DNA of 64,000 bases from Elymus sibiricus (taxonomy: Eukaryota; Streptophyta; Magnoliopsida; Poales; Poaceae), in NCBI GenBank assembly GCA_039707655.1, contig CM077663.1, forward strand, positions 436,187,830 through 436,251,829. The letters are read 5' to 3'. The translations under genes and the position numbers were made by a program. Positions 1 to 9,393 of the stretch are shown here, in pieces. Position 1 is the stretch's first letter. Every line of letters starts with the position of its first letter. Below the pieces are notes generated by a model. The model saw nothing but the letters and a program-made list of their open reading frames with translations. It was not told the DNA's origin and made no database searches.

Positions 1-1050
1 CCGTCTTTAATACAACCGTGGTTCCATCATTATTTATTTTTCCCTTCTGTGGTTTTCCTTTTTCTTTGCGATTTGATGCTTATGTAGTTCTTGAGTATAT
101 GTACTTGTGAATCGAATTATGCATTCGTTCTTCAACCTATATTTAAACATGGTTTGATATGAAATACATGATTTCCTACTTTCAAATTTAGATTATGTGA
201 ATTACGAATGCAAGTATTAAATTAGGGGTTAATTATGCTATGCAAGCCATTACAATGCATACAGTTTGAGAAAGAAAAACGTCTGCGATCAACTTCAAGA
301 TCACACACGTTTCTCCACTCGCGGCGTGTGCGATGAATCTCTGCTGCGCACACGGTCAGCTGAGAAATAACGTGTGAGATTAACAACACCAGCGCATACA
401 GTTACTTATCATCAAGTGTTTGTGATAGTTTCCTTATAACACATGATTTTCTACCGTGAACTGTTTATGATATCATGCCCATCGTAAACATTGATCAAAT
501 AAGAACGCTTGCTATCGGCCTTCATCCGACACAGGTAGTCCGGATGATACGTTTGGGAAGTATGGATGACACTTTTGGGACATTTTATCAATCACAAACG
601 TTTATCAAAAGCACGACGTGTGGGATGGATTCAACCTTCGCATATGGTTTTATAAGGATAAACGTATGCATTCTTAAATCCTATCATGGACGGACATAGT
701 GGAACTAAATATGTGTGATAGTCTCTTTATCATACACGGTTTATAGTTAGGAACTGTTTGTGATGCGGTGCACATAGTAAACGGTGCACCAGAGAGTAGT
801 GCGTGCGATGGTAATGCGATCTCACACGAGTAGCAAAGATGGGCCGTATGGGAAATATGACATATCTCAACTGGTTGTCGGATAACTCTTGTTTGTGGTA
901 GATGCGGACATCCCATACGCTCAGTTTTTCCTAATGTTTGCGTTCATCGGTCACCATCGCCGACGATTTTTCCCTGTCGTGTGGGATACACCCCCCTATC
1001 GCCCACACACGCAAGGCGACTGTTTAAAACTACATCGTGGAAAGGGGTTA
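1..1050. other. Probable CACTA-type subterminal repeat region (low confidence)
   Basis: There is no credible gene here. From about 290 to 1000 short variants of a motif recur in both orientations: tcacacacg at 301, cgtgtgagat at 371, gtgtgatag at 713, tcatacacgg at 730 and cgtgtggga at 978. Dense, inverted degenerate motifs of this sort are typical of the subterminal regions of grass CACTA transposons. I could not find a convincing CACTA or TAGTG terminus, so the boundaries are arbitrary. The first 290 bases are AT-rich with nothing recognisable. Short ORFs in this stretch look random. Confidence 0.3.
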
Positions 1051-1567
1051 AAAACCGTTTGTATATCACGTTGCTGCACCAGTGGAGCCTCCAAATCGTG
1101 TGGAGTTGAATCAAGAAGTTTGTAAGGGCAGGGAGATCGCCTACTTCATGAAGATCTACCCCGAGTGAGGCTTGTCCTTCGTGGACGTAAGCCATGGTGG
1201 AATAGACAAGGTTGCTTCTTCGTGGACACTTCATGGGTGGAGCCCTCCGTGGACTCGGCAACCGTTACCTTCCGTGGGTTGAAGTCTCCATCAAGGTGGA
1301 CGTACGATAGCACCATCTATTGGAACTACGCCAAAAATCTCCCTGTCTTCATTGCGTCTGATCTTCCTACTCTACCATCCTTTATGTTTCTTGAAAATGC
1401 ATAACGTTTACTTTCCGCTGCTTGATCTCTATATATGCATGTGTAGAAACTTTTGGATGCTACTTAACTTGTGCAAAATCTGCCTAAAATTCAAGAAAAT
1501 CAAAAAGTACTCATATTTCTTGTTAAGTGTCTGTTCACCCCCCTCTAGATGCCACTTCTCAATGCCA
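1051..1567 (+). repeat. 3' part of a 5' LTR of a broken Copia element
   Basis: The primer-binding site starts at 1572 and the bases just before it end in CA at 1566-1567, so the preceding DNA should be the end of a 5' LTR. It has a GC-moderate transcribed-looking part (1140-1320, with repeated 'cgtggac' motifs) followed by an AT-rich end. The start of the LTR (a TG dinucleotide) could not be placed because no second LTR is in the window, so the left coordinate is only a guess. Confidence 0.45.
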
Positions 1568-1571
1568 TAAT

Positions 1572-1583
1572 TGGTATCAGAGC
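1572..1583 (+). other. Primer-binding site, initiator Met-tRNA type
   Basis: The sequence tggtatcagagc is the standard plant Copia minus-strand primer-binding site, complementary to the 3' end of initiator methionine tRNA. It lies 4 bases after the presumed LTR end and 41 bases before the gag start codon, which is the expected arrangement. Confidence 0.85.
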
Positions 1584-1624
1584 TTGGGTCTCCATTGCTT
1601 TTGTTTTATCACCATTGGAGGAAG

Positions 1625-4262
1625 ATGGACATGTCTACTTTGGGGAGTATTAGCTGTAGAGTGCCTATTCTCAATGGGGAGTACTATAGTCATTGGAGAG
1701 ATGAAATGCTTGATATATTTGATGAATTTGACTTAAGAAAGTATCTTCATACTCCATATGCTTCTCCTATTGATCCCTTACATCCTAATCATGATGAGGA
1801 AATTGACATGCTTCGTGATCTAAGGAAAATCAATCTTATCATTAGAGGATTACCCAACATCGTGCTTAATTCCATGCAAAACTTTACTTGTGGTATGATA
1901 CGTCAATTTGCATCATGTTTTGTTACTGTTATTTTTAGTGTTTTTATGCATTATGCCACTTTGTGGAGTAATTCTAATGCCTTTTCTCTCATAATATGCA
2001 AGGTTTACATCAAGAGGGAGAATGCCGGCAGATGGAATTCTGGACCTAAAAAAGCTACGTTAGAGATACTTATTCTGCACATCTCCAAATGGGCTGAAAC
2101 TTCACGGAGATTTTTTATGGAATAAATAAAAAATACTGGAATGAATAAGTACCAGAGCGGGGCCACCAGGTACCCACTAGGCACCAGGGCGCGCCAGCCC
2201 CCCTGGCACGGCCTGGTGGGTAGTGGGCCCCCTGGCCCACCTCTGGCGACCATCTTCTGGTATATATTCTCTTTTGACCTTAAAAAAATCGAGGGAGGAC
2301 TTTCTGGACGAAGCGTCGCCGTCTCGAGGCGGAACCTGGGTAGGAGCACTTTTGCCCTCCGGCAGAGCAATTCCGGCGGAGGAACTTCCCTCCCGGAGGG
2401 GGAAATCAAAGCCATCGTCATCACCAGCAACCCTCTCATCTTGGGGAGGCCAATCTTCATCAACATCTTCAACAGCACCATCTCATCTCAAAACCCTAGT
2501 TCATCTCTTGTGCTCAATCTTGTACCGGAACCTCAGATTGGTACCTGGGGTATGACTAGTAGTGTTGATTACATCTTGTAGTTGATGCTTTATGGTTTAT
2601 TTGGTGGAAGATCATATGTTCAGATCCAATATGCTATTTAATACCTCTCTGATCATGATCATGTTTATCACTTGTGAGTAGTTACTTTTGTTCTTGAGGC
2701 CGCGGGAGAAGTCGTGTTGCAAGTAGTCATGTGAAGTTGATATTGGTTTGAAATTTTGATGATATGAATGTTGTGATTCCCTTAGTGGTGTTATGTGAAC
2801 GTCGACTACATAACACTTCACCATCTTTGGGCCTAAGGGAATGCATTGTGGAGTATTAATTAGATGGTGGGTTGCGAGAGTGACAGAAACTTAAACCCCA
2901 GTTTATGCACTATTCCGTAAGGGGCTGATTTGGATCCCTATGTTTAATGCTATTGTTAGAATTTATTCTTAATACTTTTCTCGTAGTTGCGGATGCTTGC
3001 AGGAGGGTGAATCATAAGTTGGAGGTTTGTTCAAGTAAGTACAGCATCCAAGCACCGGTCCACCCACATATCAAATTATCAAAGTACCGAATGCGAATTA
3101 ACCCGACATGACGAAAGTGACTAGATGAAATTGCCGTGTGCCCTCAAGAACGCTTTGCCTATTATAAAAAACCGTTCCGGCCTGTCCTTTGCCACAGAAG
3201 GATTGGGCTATCTTGCTGCACCTATTGTTACTATTGTTACTTGTCACTTGTTACAATTATCTTACTATCAAACAAATTGTTACCACTATTTCAGTGCTTG
3301 CAGAAATTACCTTGCTGAAAACCGCTTGTCATTTCCTTCCGCTCCTCGTTGGGTTCGACACTCTTACTTATCGAAAGGACTACGATTGATCCCCTATACT
3401 TGTGGGTCATCATGGTAACACTTTGTGGAAAGATTTGGAAAAGAGATACCCAAATTTCTCTTTATAGAATCTTGATGTTATTCTACGCAAAACTATTGCT
3501 TTCCACAAGATGAAGACTAGTGATCCCAAATTTGATGATTGTCATTTTGAACTCCGTGATCTTATGCGTGCTAAAGAAGATGTTAGAACTATCAACAATA
3601 TCATTCTAGAAGTCATTCGCATTCATAACCTTGAACATTGTCATGATCACAACCCTAACGACTCACTTCATTGTGACAAGGATATCCCATTTGATGGTGA
3701 CAATGTGGATCATGGCTACTATGATGAAAAGAGGAGCTCGACATCAAATTTGAGAAGACTATGAAGAATCTTAGTGTCATGGAAAACTTCAAAGAGTACA
3801 TGTCCAGAGGAAAGGAATGGATTCTCGATAGTGGATGTACCGATCACATGAATGGAGATAGAGACATGTTTCATGAGATCACACCAAATGATAGACCATA
3901 GAGGTACGTAACCTTTGGAGACAACTTAAAGGGTAAGGTACTATGCCTTCTTAAGGTGACCATATATAATTATAGCTCCACCCAAAATGTCATGCTCGTT
4001 GAATCCCTTGGTTACAATCTTCTTCCCGTATCTAGACTTGACCATTTTGGTTTCAGTATGCTATTTACTAAAGTAGATTGCCAAGTGTTTCGTCGAGACC
4101 GTCGGAGATTGGTTTTGGGCCTAATGGAAATCCTCCAAGAACCCTGGTTCAAACATTGGGGAGCTCTCCGCAATCTACACCTGACAACGACCATGGCAAA
4201 GCAACACACGTAGAACATGAGAAGGACAAGCAAATTTATGTAGGTTTGGGCCACCGTGCAGT
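1625..4262 (+). pseudogene. Copia gag-protease remnant, split by a solo LTR
   Basis: The frame opens with MDMSTLGSISCRVPILNGEY at 1625. This is the N-terminal gag type in which a small motif is followed by 'W.DEMLDIFDEF'. It runs to 1895, is interrupted by the LTR insertion, and resumes at 3418 with NTLWKDLEKRYPNFSL. A stop follows at about 3466 and another after LRRL near 3762. A protease-like motif WILDSGCTDHMNGD is read near 3820-3860, followed by another stop. From about 4100 the frame looks like the proline/serine-rich linker after integrase (GPNGNPPRTLVQTLGSS). Most of integrase, reverse transcriptase and RNase H is therefore missing. In the intact family these proteins form the capsid and process the polyprotein. 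This copy is dead: internal deletion, several stops and an insertion. No 3' LTR was identified. Confidence 0.75.
1896..3412 (+). mobile_element. Solo LTR (LTR family 1) with 5-bp target duplication
   Basis: It begins tgatacgtcaatttgcatca and ends cttgtgggtcatca, i.e. TG...CA, and is flanked on both sides by tggta (1891-1895 and 3413-3417). Removing it restores the Copia gag frame across the junction, which confirms the boundaries. There is no internal retroelement sequence, so it is a solo LTR left by LTR-LTR recombination. The same family appears in reverse orientation at 54221-54920 and 57119-58909. Small ORFs inside it (for example 2141-2581) follow the GC-rich leader part of the LTR and are not taken as genes. 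Confidence 0.9.
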
Positions 4263-5021
4263 GTAAAACCCTACTCCTACTTTGTGTGTGTTTTCTCTCA
4301 AGGTTGCACAAGTGTTACAAGGCTTGAGGTGGAAGAAGGGCTTCCGATGAGAGCCAGAGCTCAATGATTGATCGGTCAATGGCTCGATCTCCCTCTATGG
4401 TGGTAGCTGCGTCCCTCTTATCCTTGCCTTGGTCCACTTTCCCCAAAAATATTGGTGGGAAAAACGGCAGCCACAAGGCGGCAATTCAAAGGGGGACAAG
4501 CACACAGTCTACCCTGACAAAAGGTGGTCTTCACCGTCAAAGGCGCCGTCCATGACACGCTCGTAGGCTCACCGATGATGCCTGTCCTGACGTGCATCGT
4601 CACTTTGGTATCCTTGCACCCAAATAGAAAATCTTAGGGTTTCCCTTGGGGAAGGACAACAACTTTCTGCACTTTTATCACAAAATAGGTTCCCTGTCCA
4701 CGCCCACTGGCGTGGTCCTTGCATTCTCTGCCAGCGCAGGACATCATCCACGTGGTGATCATGTGATCGCGCGACCAAAGCCGTGCGGCCCCTCCAGGAG
4801 GAGGGCTTCGCGGGAGCGAGCCACGCAAGGGGGGCCTCGCAAGATCACATGTAGCCTGGGGGGTTAGGGTCTTGGAGCGCCACCTCTTGGAGAGAGGGGA
4901 GCCTCGCGGGGCCAACGCCTCGCGAGATGACTTGAGCCTGCGGAGCCCTAAAGTGGGCTTCTTCTGGAAATAGGCCCTCCATATATCGCTGACTGGGCCT
5001 CTAGGAGATGCGCCGTGGTAC
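4263..5021. other. Gene-free stretch, origin unrecognised
   Basis: There is no supported gene. The part from 4750 to 4960 is GC-rich, with repeated 'cctcgcg/cgcgag' motifs (for example at 4806, 4906 and 4918), which resembles the leader part of some grass LTRs. No termini or coding similarity were recognised. The right edge is the CACTA terminus at 5022. Confidence 0.4.
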
Positions 5022-5275
5022 CACTACTAGGAGAAACCCTAGTAGTAGCACGGGTAAAAGCATACCAGTAGCGCGGGGTACCGCACTACTGCTAGCTCGC
5101 TACAGCTAACTTTTAGTAGTAGCGCGGGTTGTCCCGCGCTACTGGTATATGTAGATAGCAGTAGCGTGGGTAATGTAACCGCTCTACCGCTAATAGCTGC
5201 AGCGCGCCCACTTGAGGAGCGCTACTGATAAGAGCTCGCTGCTGCTAAAGCATAACCCGCGCTACTGTTATGAAT
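5022..5275. repeat. CACTA-A subterminal repeats
   Basis: The motif 'agtagcgcggg' and its complement recur around 5037, 5067, 5108, 5134, 5159 and 5261. Such arrays are the binding sites for TnpA-type proteins in En/Spm elements (family knowledge). They mark the terminal 250 bp of the element. Confidence 0.75.
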
Positions 5276-5513
5276 TTCTGAAAAAAAAATCTGCTGCCCA
5301 TTTCCTTTTTGTATTTGAACAGGTTTTATACAATAGTCTAATAAAATTTAATCATACACATACAAATCTAATCATATCATACACATACAAATAGTCTCAT
5401 CATGTCATCATCATAATCATCATCCAACACAAATGATGTCTCCCGTCATCATCTCAAAATAGGGATACAAGTTATGACATGTCTCGAATACTTGCAACTA
5501 CATCGTCATCCAT

Positions 5514-5892
5514 CTAAACAATGATATAAAAGAGAAGAGCTATCACTATGAGTGAGAGCGGAACTATGAAGTACATGAGGCGGCGGTTCTGATTCCTCTC
5601 TCGCGCTAGCGTCCACCTCAAGTAACTATCTTCTGCTTCTTGTCTGTAATCGAACCCTTTATGGCTGGCGCCCGAGAACCCATCCACTTGAGCCTGACAC
5701 TCAGGCCACTCATCGTACACTCTTGAATTCTTCCCAATGTACACGACATAGCACTTCTTCGCCATCAAGGATATATGTACCTGTTAAAGATGCATCTTCA
5801 TCAAGGGAATCAACAAAAATATGCAACATAATATATTTGAGCAACACAAAAAGAAAGGGTGTTAGCAAATAGATACAACATATAGTAAACAT
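5514..5892 (-). pseudogene. Small protein with RNase H1-N/viroplasmin-like domain, inside CACTA-A
   Basis: The reading frame MAKKCYVVYIGKNSRVYDEW, ending near 5514, has the hallmarks of the RNase H1 N-terminal (viroplasmin-like, Pfam 01693 type) fold: 'YVVY.G...GVY..W.EC..QV.GF.GA.HKGF....EA'. Here this reads YVVYIG, VYDEWPECQAQVDGF and GASHKGF. The C-terminus ends in a hydrophobic stretch (LMYFIVPLSLIVIALLFYIIV), a single predicted membrane anchor. In this fold the domain usually binds RNA/DNA hybrid or dsRNA. An upstream 60-codon frame (5710-5892) overlaps it out of register and may be a 5' exon. Proteins like this are often found in grass CACTA elements, lying between the Ulp1-like ORF and the 3' terminus as here. 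Function in the element is unknown. I call it a pseudogene because the parent element is degenerate, although this short frame itself is open. Confidence 0.5.
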
Positions 5893-7216
5893 AATAAATC
5901 AACGCAGGTTCATCGTACTCAAACTAATTAACTAGAGGTACGCAGGTCATCGTGTAACCAAACTAAAAAACTATATAGCGCTACGCAAGTTCGGCAGGGA
6001 CCGTTGACATCACAAAGAGTTTCATCGCTACATAAAGTACGAGTTCAACCGACACATCATCATCATCGGCATCGTCAATCATTACTGGAGGTTCCATCCA
6101 TCCAGATCATCGAGGATGCACCCTAGCTTCTTGAACGGCATCAGGTCCTGACGTTGTATGCCTATGCGAGTTCAGATGTCAGCTCGCGATATAGGGCCGT
6201 GGTGGAACAACGCCTTCTCTTCAACGACTTCTTTCATGATGATCGTTGCAATGTCCCTCTGGATGTGAAAGAAGTCATCTCCGAGTTTATAATCCGATTC
6301 TTCTCCTAAGTATTCTGCCCTTTTTCGGATATGATCATCGTTTCTGGTTTTCATGCGAAGCTATCACTACTAGAAAAATGGCTATAGCCAATATCCCTAT
6401 TAGTGGCGCACCATGGTGGTGGTGCGCCACTGCTATATAGCAGTGGCGCACCAGAAGCAGGTGCGCCATTGTTATTTTTTTAGTAGTGGCGCACCTTTAG
6501 TCCAATGCGCCATTGCTATTTTTTCCCCGGGTCCACCCCCTTCCCCAGGCTTACCAATGGCGCACCTTTGCCAGGTGTGCCATTGCTATTTTAGGTAGCA
6601 ATGGCGCACCTGGCAAAGGTGCGCCATTGGTAAACCAGGGGAGGTGGGCATTTTTGGCAGCACATAGCAATGGCGCACCACCCCCTGGTGCGCCATTGCT
6701 ATGGCACATAGCAATGCCGCAACACCCCCTGGTGCGCCATTGCTATGTGCTGCACCGACCGGCCCGCCTTTTTCTTTTCTTTTCCCCTCTCACCTATCCA
6801 CCGCATAGCTCGAGCTCCCTCTCACGATTCCTCACCTCCACCAACAGCCGCCGGCCACCACGTCCCCTCACCTGCGCCGCCGGCCGGCCACCGCAGCCCT
6901 CCTTCCGCTGCCGGCCCTAGACCTCTCCTACCCCATCCGCCTCCCAGTCCTCTCCCGAATCCCCCTTTGTCCCTGAGCTCGCGCGAGACCCAGCCTCGCC
7001 CCACCTCCGCCCCTCCAGCCCCGCCGCCTACCAGCCCTCCCGAACCTCGCCACCGTGCGGGGAAGCTCCGACGCCGCCCCCTGCAGATTCCCTCGCGGAC
7101 ACGCCTCCAATCGAGCCTCAAGCGCGCCGCCACGAAACCCTAGGCCAGCCGGGACCTCGCATCTGGATGCCGTGTCCGTGCTGGTGGAGGCGTCCAGCGG
7201 CGTCGCCGGCGCCGTG

Positions 7217-8550
7217 ATGTCGACCACCGTAGCTTCTGGTCAAGGTATGAGTCGTACCCCAACAGGCACCCCCCAATCCTCTTCTCCCCCCGCGGGATGC
7301 AGTGGTAGCACGACGCAGGTGAGACGAATTCGTCGATCTACTGCATTGATTTGTAGCTGCAGGATTTTTTTAGGGGAGAAGAAATGCAGTTTCTTGTCAC
7401 GTTTTGTTGTGCATCGATGGAAATCAGCTCTATAGATGCAACAGTCCCGGTGCATGCACTTTCCTTATCGATTTTCTGATGAGATTGTGATTGACTAGCT
7501 AAAGAAATTACTACCTGGGATGATATTTGTTTGCTTCCATAAAGCTAATGCTAAAGCAATTATTTTTCTTCTGTAACACTTTAAAGCACTTCCTTGCATA
7601 ATATTGAACCTGAAGCTTGTAGTTCTACACTTCTACTGATATATTGTATATCGACTGCCTCAAGGGAGCATAATAATTGCTTCCCATTTCTTATTTTCTG
7701 CTAAGCTTCATTACATAGTTGTTTGCTAAATGATGCCCGTGATTGACTGAATATTGTTTGGAATTTCACAATCATAATTAATCTTTGATCTGACCGTCTC
7801 GATTGATTCAGATGTGCATTATGTGTTCTGCCAAAAAAAAATTACATGCTAATCTGCGAAAAATATTATGCTGTTAGTGGATCCTTTTAATTTAGGATCT
7901 ATTCTCCTACTCTCTGAATATTGTTTCCATAAGCTCCATTTTATCTTCAGTTACCTCAACTTGTACAATGTTAAGTGAGTTATCAAATCGGTGAATTACT
8001 GTATTTTGTACAATGTTGGTTAACACTTAACTTGACTATTCTTCATTTTGAAACATTAGCCGGCAACCTCTCCGACATGCTGCTCATGACCACCTCCCCA
8101 ACCAGATGCTGTTGGTAAGCTCTCTCTTCTCCCCCTCCATCTATTTGCTAAGCACACATGTATGCAAGATGGAAATCCATCTATTTAACTCGATTTTGCT
8201 GAAAAATGTTTCTTTTTATCCTGTTGGATGTGTAGGCAGTAGAGGAAGTATGGATGGTAATTTTGTTTCACTCAATAAAATCCTTGTGTGTGCTAATTAT
8301 GCATTGGCAGTAGGCAATAAATTCTGTACTAATTAAGTTCTTCTGACAGGGAACTATGCATCCTGAATGGCATAGACTCTTGGCTTCATGAAATGACCCA
8401 TGTCTATGATTCAAGGTATCTTAGATCTTCGATGTCGGATGCAAATAATTGCTCAATTTCACTTCTCTGCAATGTTCATTCTCACATATTTCTATCATTC
8501 TTTGCAGGGATAAAGTAAAGAAAAAGAAGAAAAGATTACTAGAAGATTAG
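7217..8550 (+). CDS. Cryptic four-exon gene in CACTA-C, 63-residue product of unknown function
   Basis: Proposed exons are 7217-7244, 8060-8114, 8350-8415 and 8508-8550. Donors read gtatga, gtaagc and gtatct; acceptors read cattag, gacag and ttgcag. All three introns are GT-AG, and the phases (1, 2, 2) keep one open frame of 64 codons including the TAG at 8548. The product starts MSTTVASGQAGNLSDMLLMT, has a central segment with W and H residues (WLHEMTHVYD) and ends in a basic tail KVKKKKKRLLED that resembles a nuclear-localisation signal. A GC-rich, CpG-rich leader (6770-7210) precedes it, and the frame is open upstream of the ATG without another in-frame ATG that I could find. A poly(A) signal aataaa sits at 8628. 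I do not recognise the family. It may be a captured host gene fragment or a conserved non-transposase gene of this CACTA family. Extra exons in the 815-bp first intron cannot be excluded. Confidence 0.45.
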
Positions 8551-8627
8551 TTTTAGAATTTTCTTTTATTTCCTTGTAATTTTTCTTTTATTGGATACTT
8601 GTAAAGACATTGTAATATTCTTACTAT

Positions 8628-8633
8628 AATAAA
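8628..8633 (+). terminator. Poly(A) signal candidate for the CACTA-C gene
   Basis: The hexamer aataaa lies 78 bases after the proposed stop codon in a T-rich 3' region (ttttatttccttgtaatttt at 8563), which is typical of plant 3' UTRs. Confidence 0.4.
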
Positions 8634-9393
8634 AATTATGATTCTATTTCATTTTTTGTTTTTAAATTATTTTTCCTTATAGGTTGTTTTCTGTAAATTT
8701 GGATTTTTTTTTTGTTTTCCAAATACATTACTAGTGGCGCATTTCAGCCCTTATTAGTGGCGCACCTTCCTTTATTACTAGTGGCGCACCTATAAGGCTA
8801 TTAGTGGCGCACCTAGAGGGAATACCAGTGGAGCACCTAAGGGTTAGTAGTGGCGCACCAGAGGTGTGCCATTACTATCTGGATTACTAATGGCGCACCA
8901 GAGGGGCGCCATTACTATCTGTTACTAGTGGCGTGTTAATAGTGGCGCACCTATAATGCGCCATTACTAACGAAAACAGGTGCGCCACTAATAGGGCTTT
9001 TTCTAGTAGTGTATTGGTGATCCCTTCAGAACTCCATCATGAGATGGATGAGGTAGAATCCATCGTTTGTGCTTGATGTCGGTTGATGCATGCAACAGAA
9101 GGTAGTTTTATGCGAGAAACCCGGCCTGCTCTTCCTTTGTTTCCTGATATCGAAGTGGCCACCCCTCAGGCTGAAGCCGTGGAGAGCATCATCCAGAATA
9201 TCGATTATGTGGGTGTAGTCCTGCTTCACGTAGTTTCTGGACGCGTCGAAATACACCGCATGGAAGACTCGCGGGAAAAGAACGATAAGGACGGCACGCC
9301 CGTTGCTGTGGGAAAAAGAAAACACCTCAAATTATTGTCCATATGAGCGAGAAGGAATGATTGAAATGTATGAAAGGGTTGTCTGGCAATGAC

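Larger units (their letters stand above)
6365..9011. mobile_element. CACTA element C, non-autonomous, nested in CACTA-A
   Basis: The left end cactactagaaaaatggc starts at 6365 and the right end ...gctttttctagtagtg stops at 9011. The 3-bp target duplication is tat (6362-6364 and 9012-9014). Subterminal repeats 'tagtggcgcacc' and 'ggtgcgccatt' are dense at 6400-6750 and 8730-8995 on both sides, so this is an intact two-ended element. It encodes no transposase. The interior holds a GC-rich leader (6770-7300) and a four-exon frame (7217-8550) described separately. It lies inside the Ulp1-like gene of CACTA-A, so it is the younger of the two. Confidence 0.92.
6088..9325 (-). pseudogene. Ulp1-like C-terminal part of CACTA-A gene, interrupted by CACTA-C
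   Basis: On the minus strand the frame from 9325 to 9012 reads a C48 (Ulp1) peptidase-like segment: VYFDASRN followed by DYTHIIDILDDAL and then FYLIHLMMEF. The insertion CACTA-C (6365-9011) interrupts it. Joining the flanks at the tat duplication continues the same frame to MKTRNDDHIRKRAEYLGEES and on to about 6088. There are in-frame stops after MMEF, near the insertion point and after SRADI, so the gene is dead. At the expected catalytic cysteine (usual context Q.....CG.Y) this copy has TNDGFY, so the nucleophile is lost. The family is thought to act as a SUMO-protease-like accessory domain of transposon proteins; the role here is inferred. Distal exons of the same gene lie upstream at 9394-12427. 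Confidence 0.65.

Noticed and set aside
5212..5394. 60-residue plus-strand ORF at the CACTA-A end
   Set aside because: Lies across subterminal repeats and an AT-rich tail; no coding features.
6745..7143. 132-residue Pro/Arg-rich ORF and its antisense partner in CACTA-C
   Set aside because: Low-complexity product of a GC-rich leader; open on both strands, as expected from composition alone.
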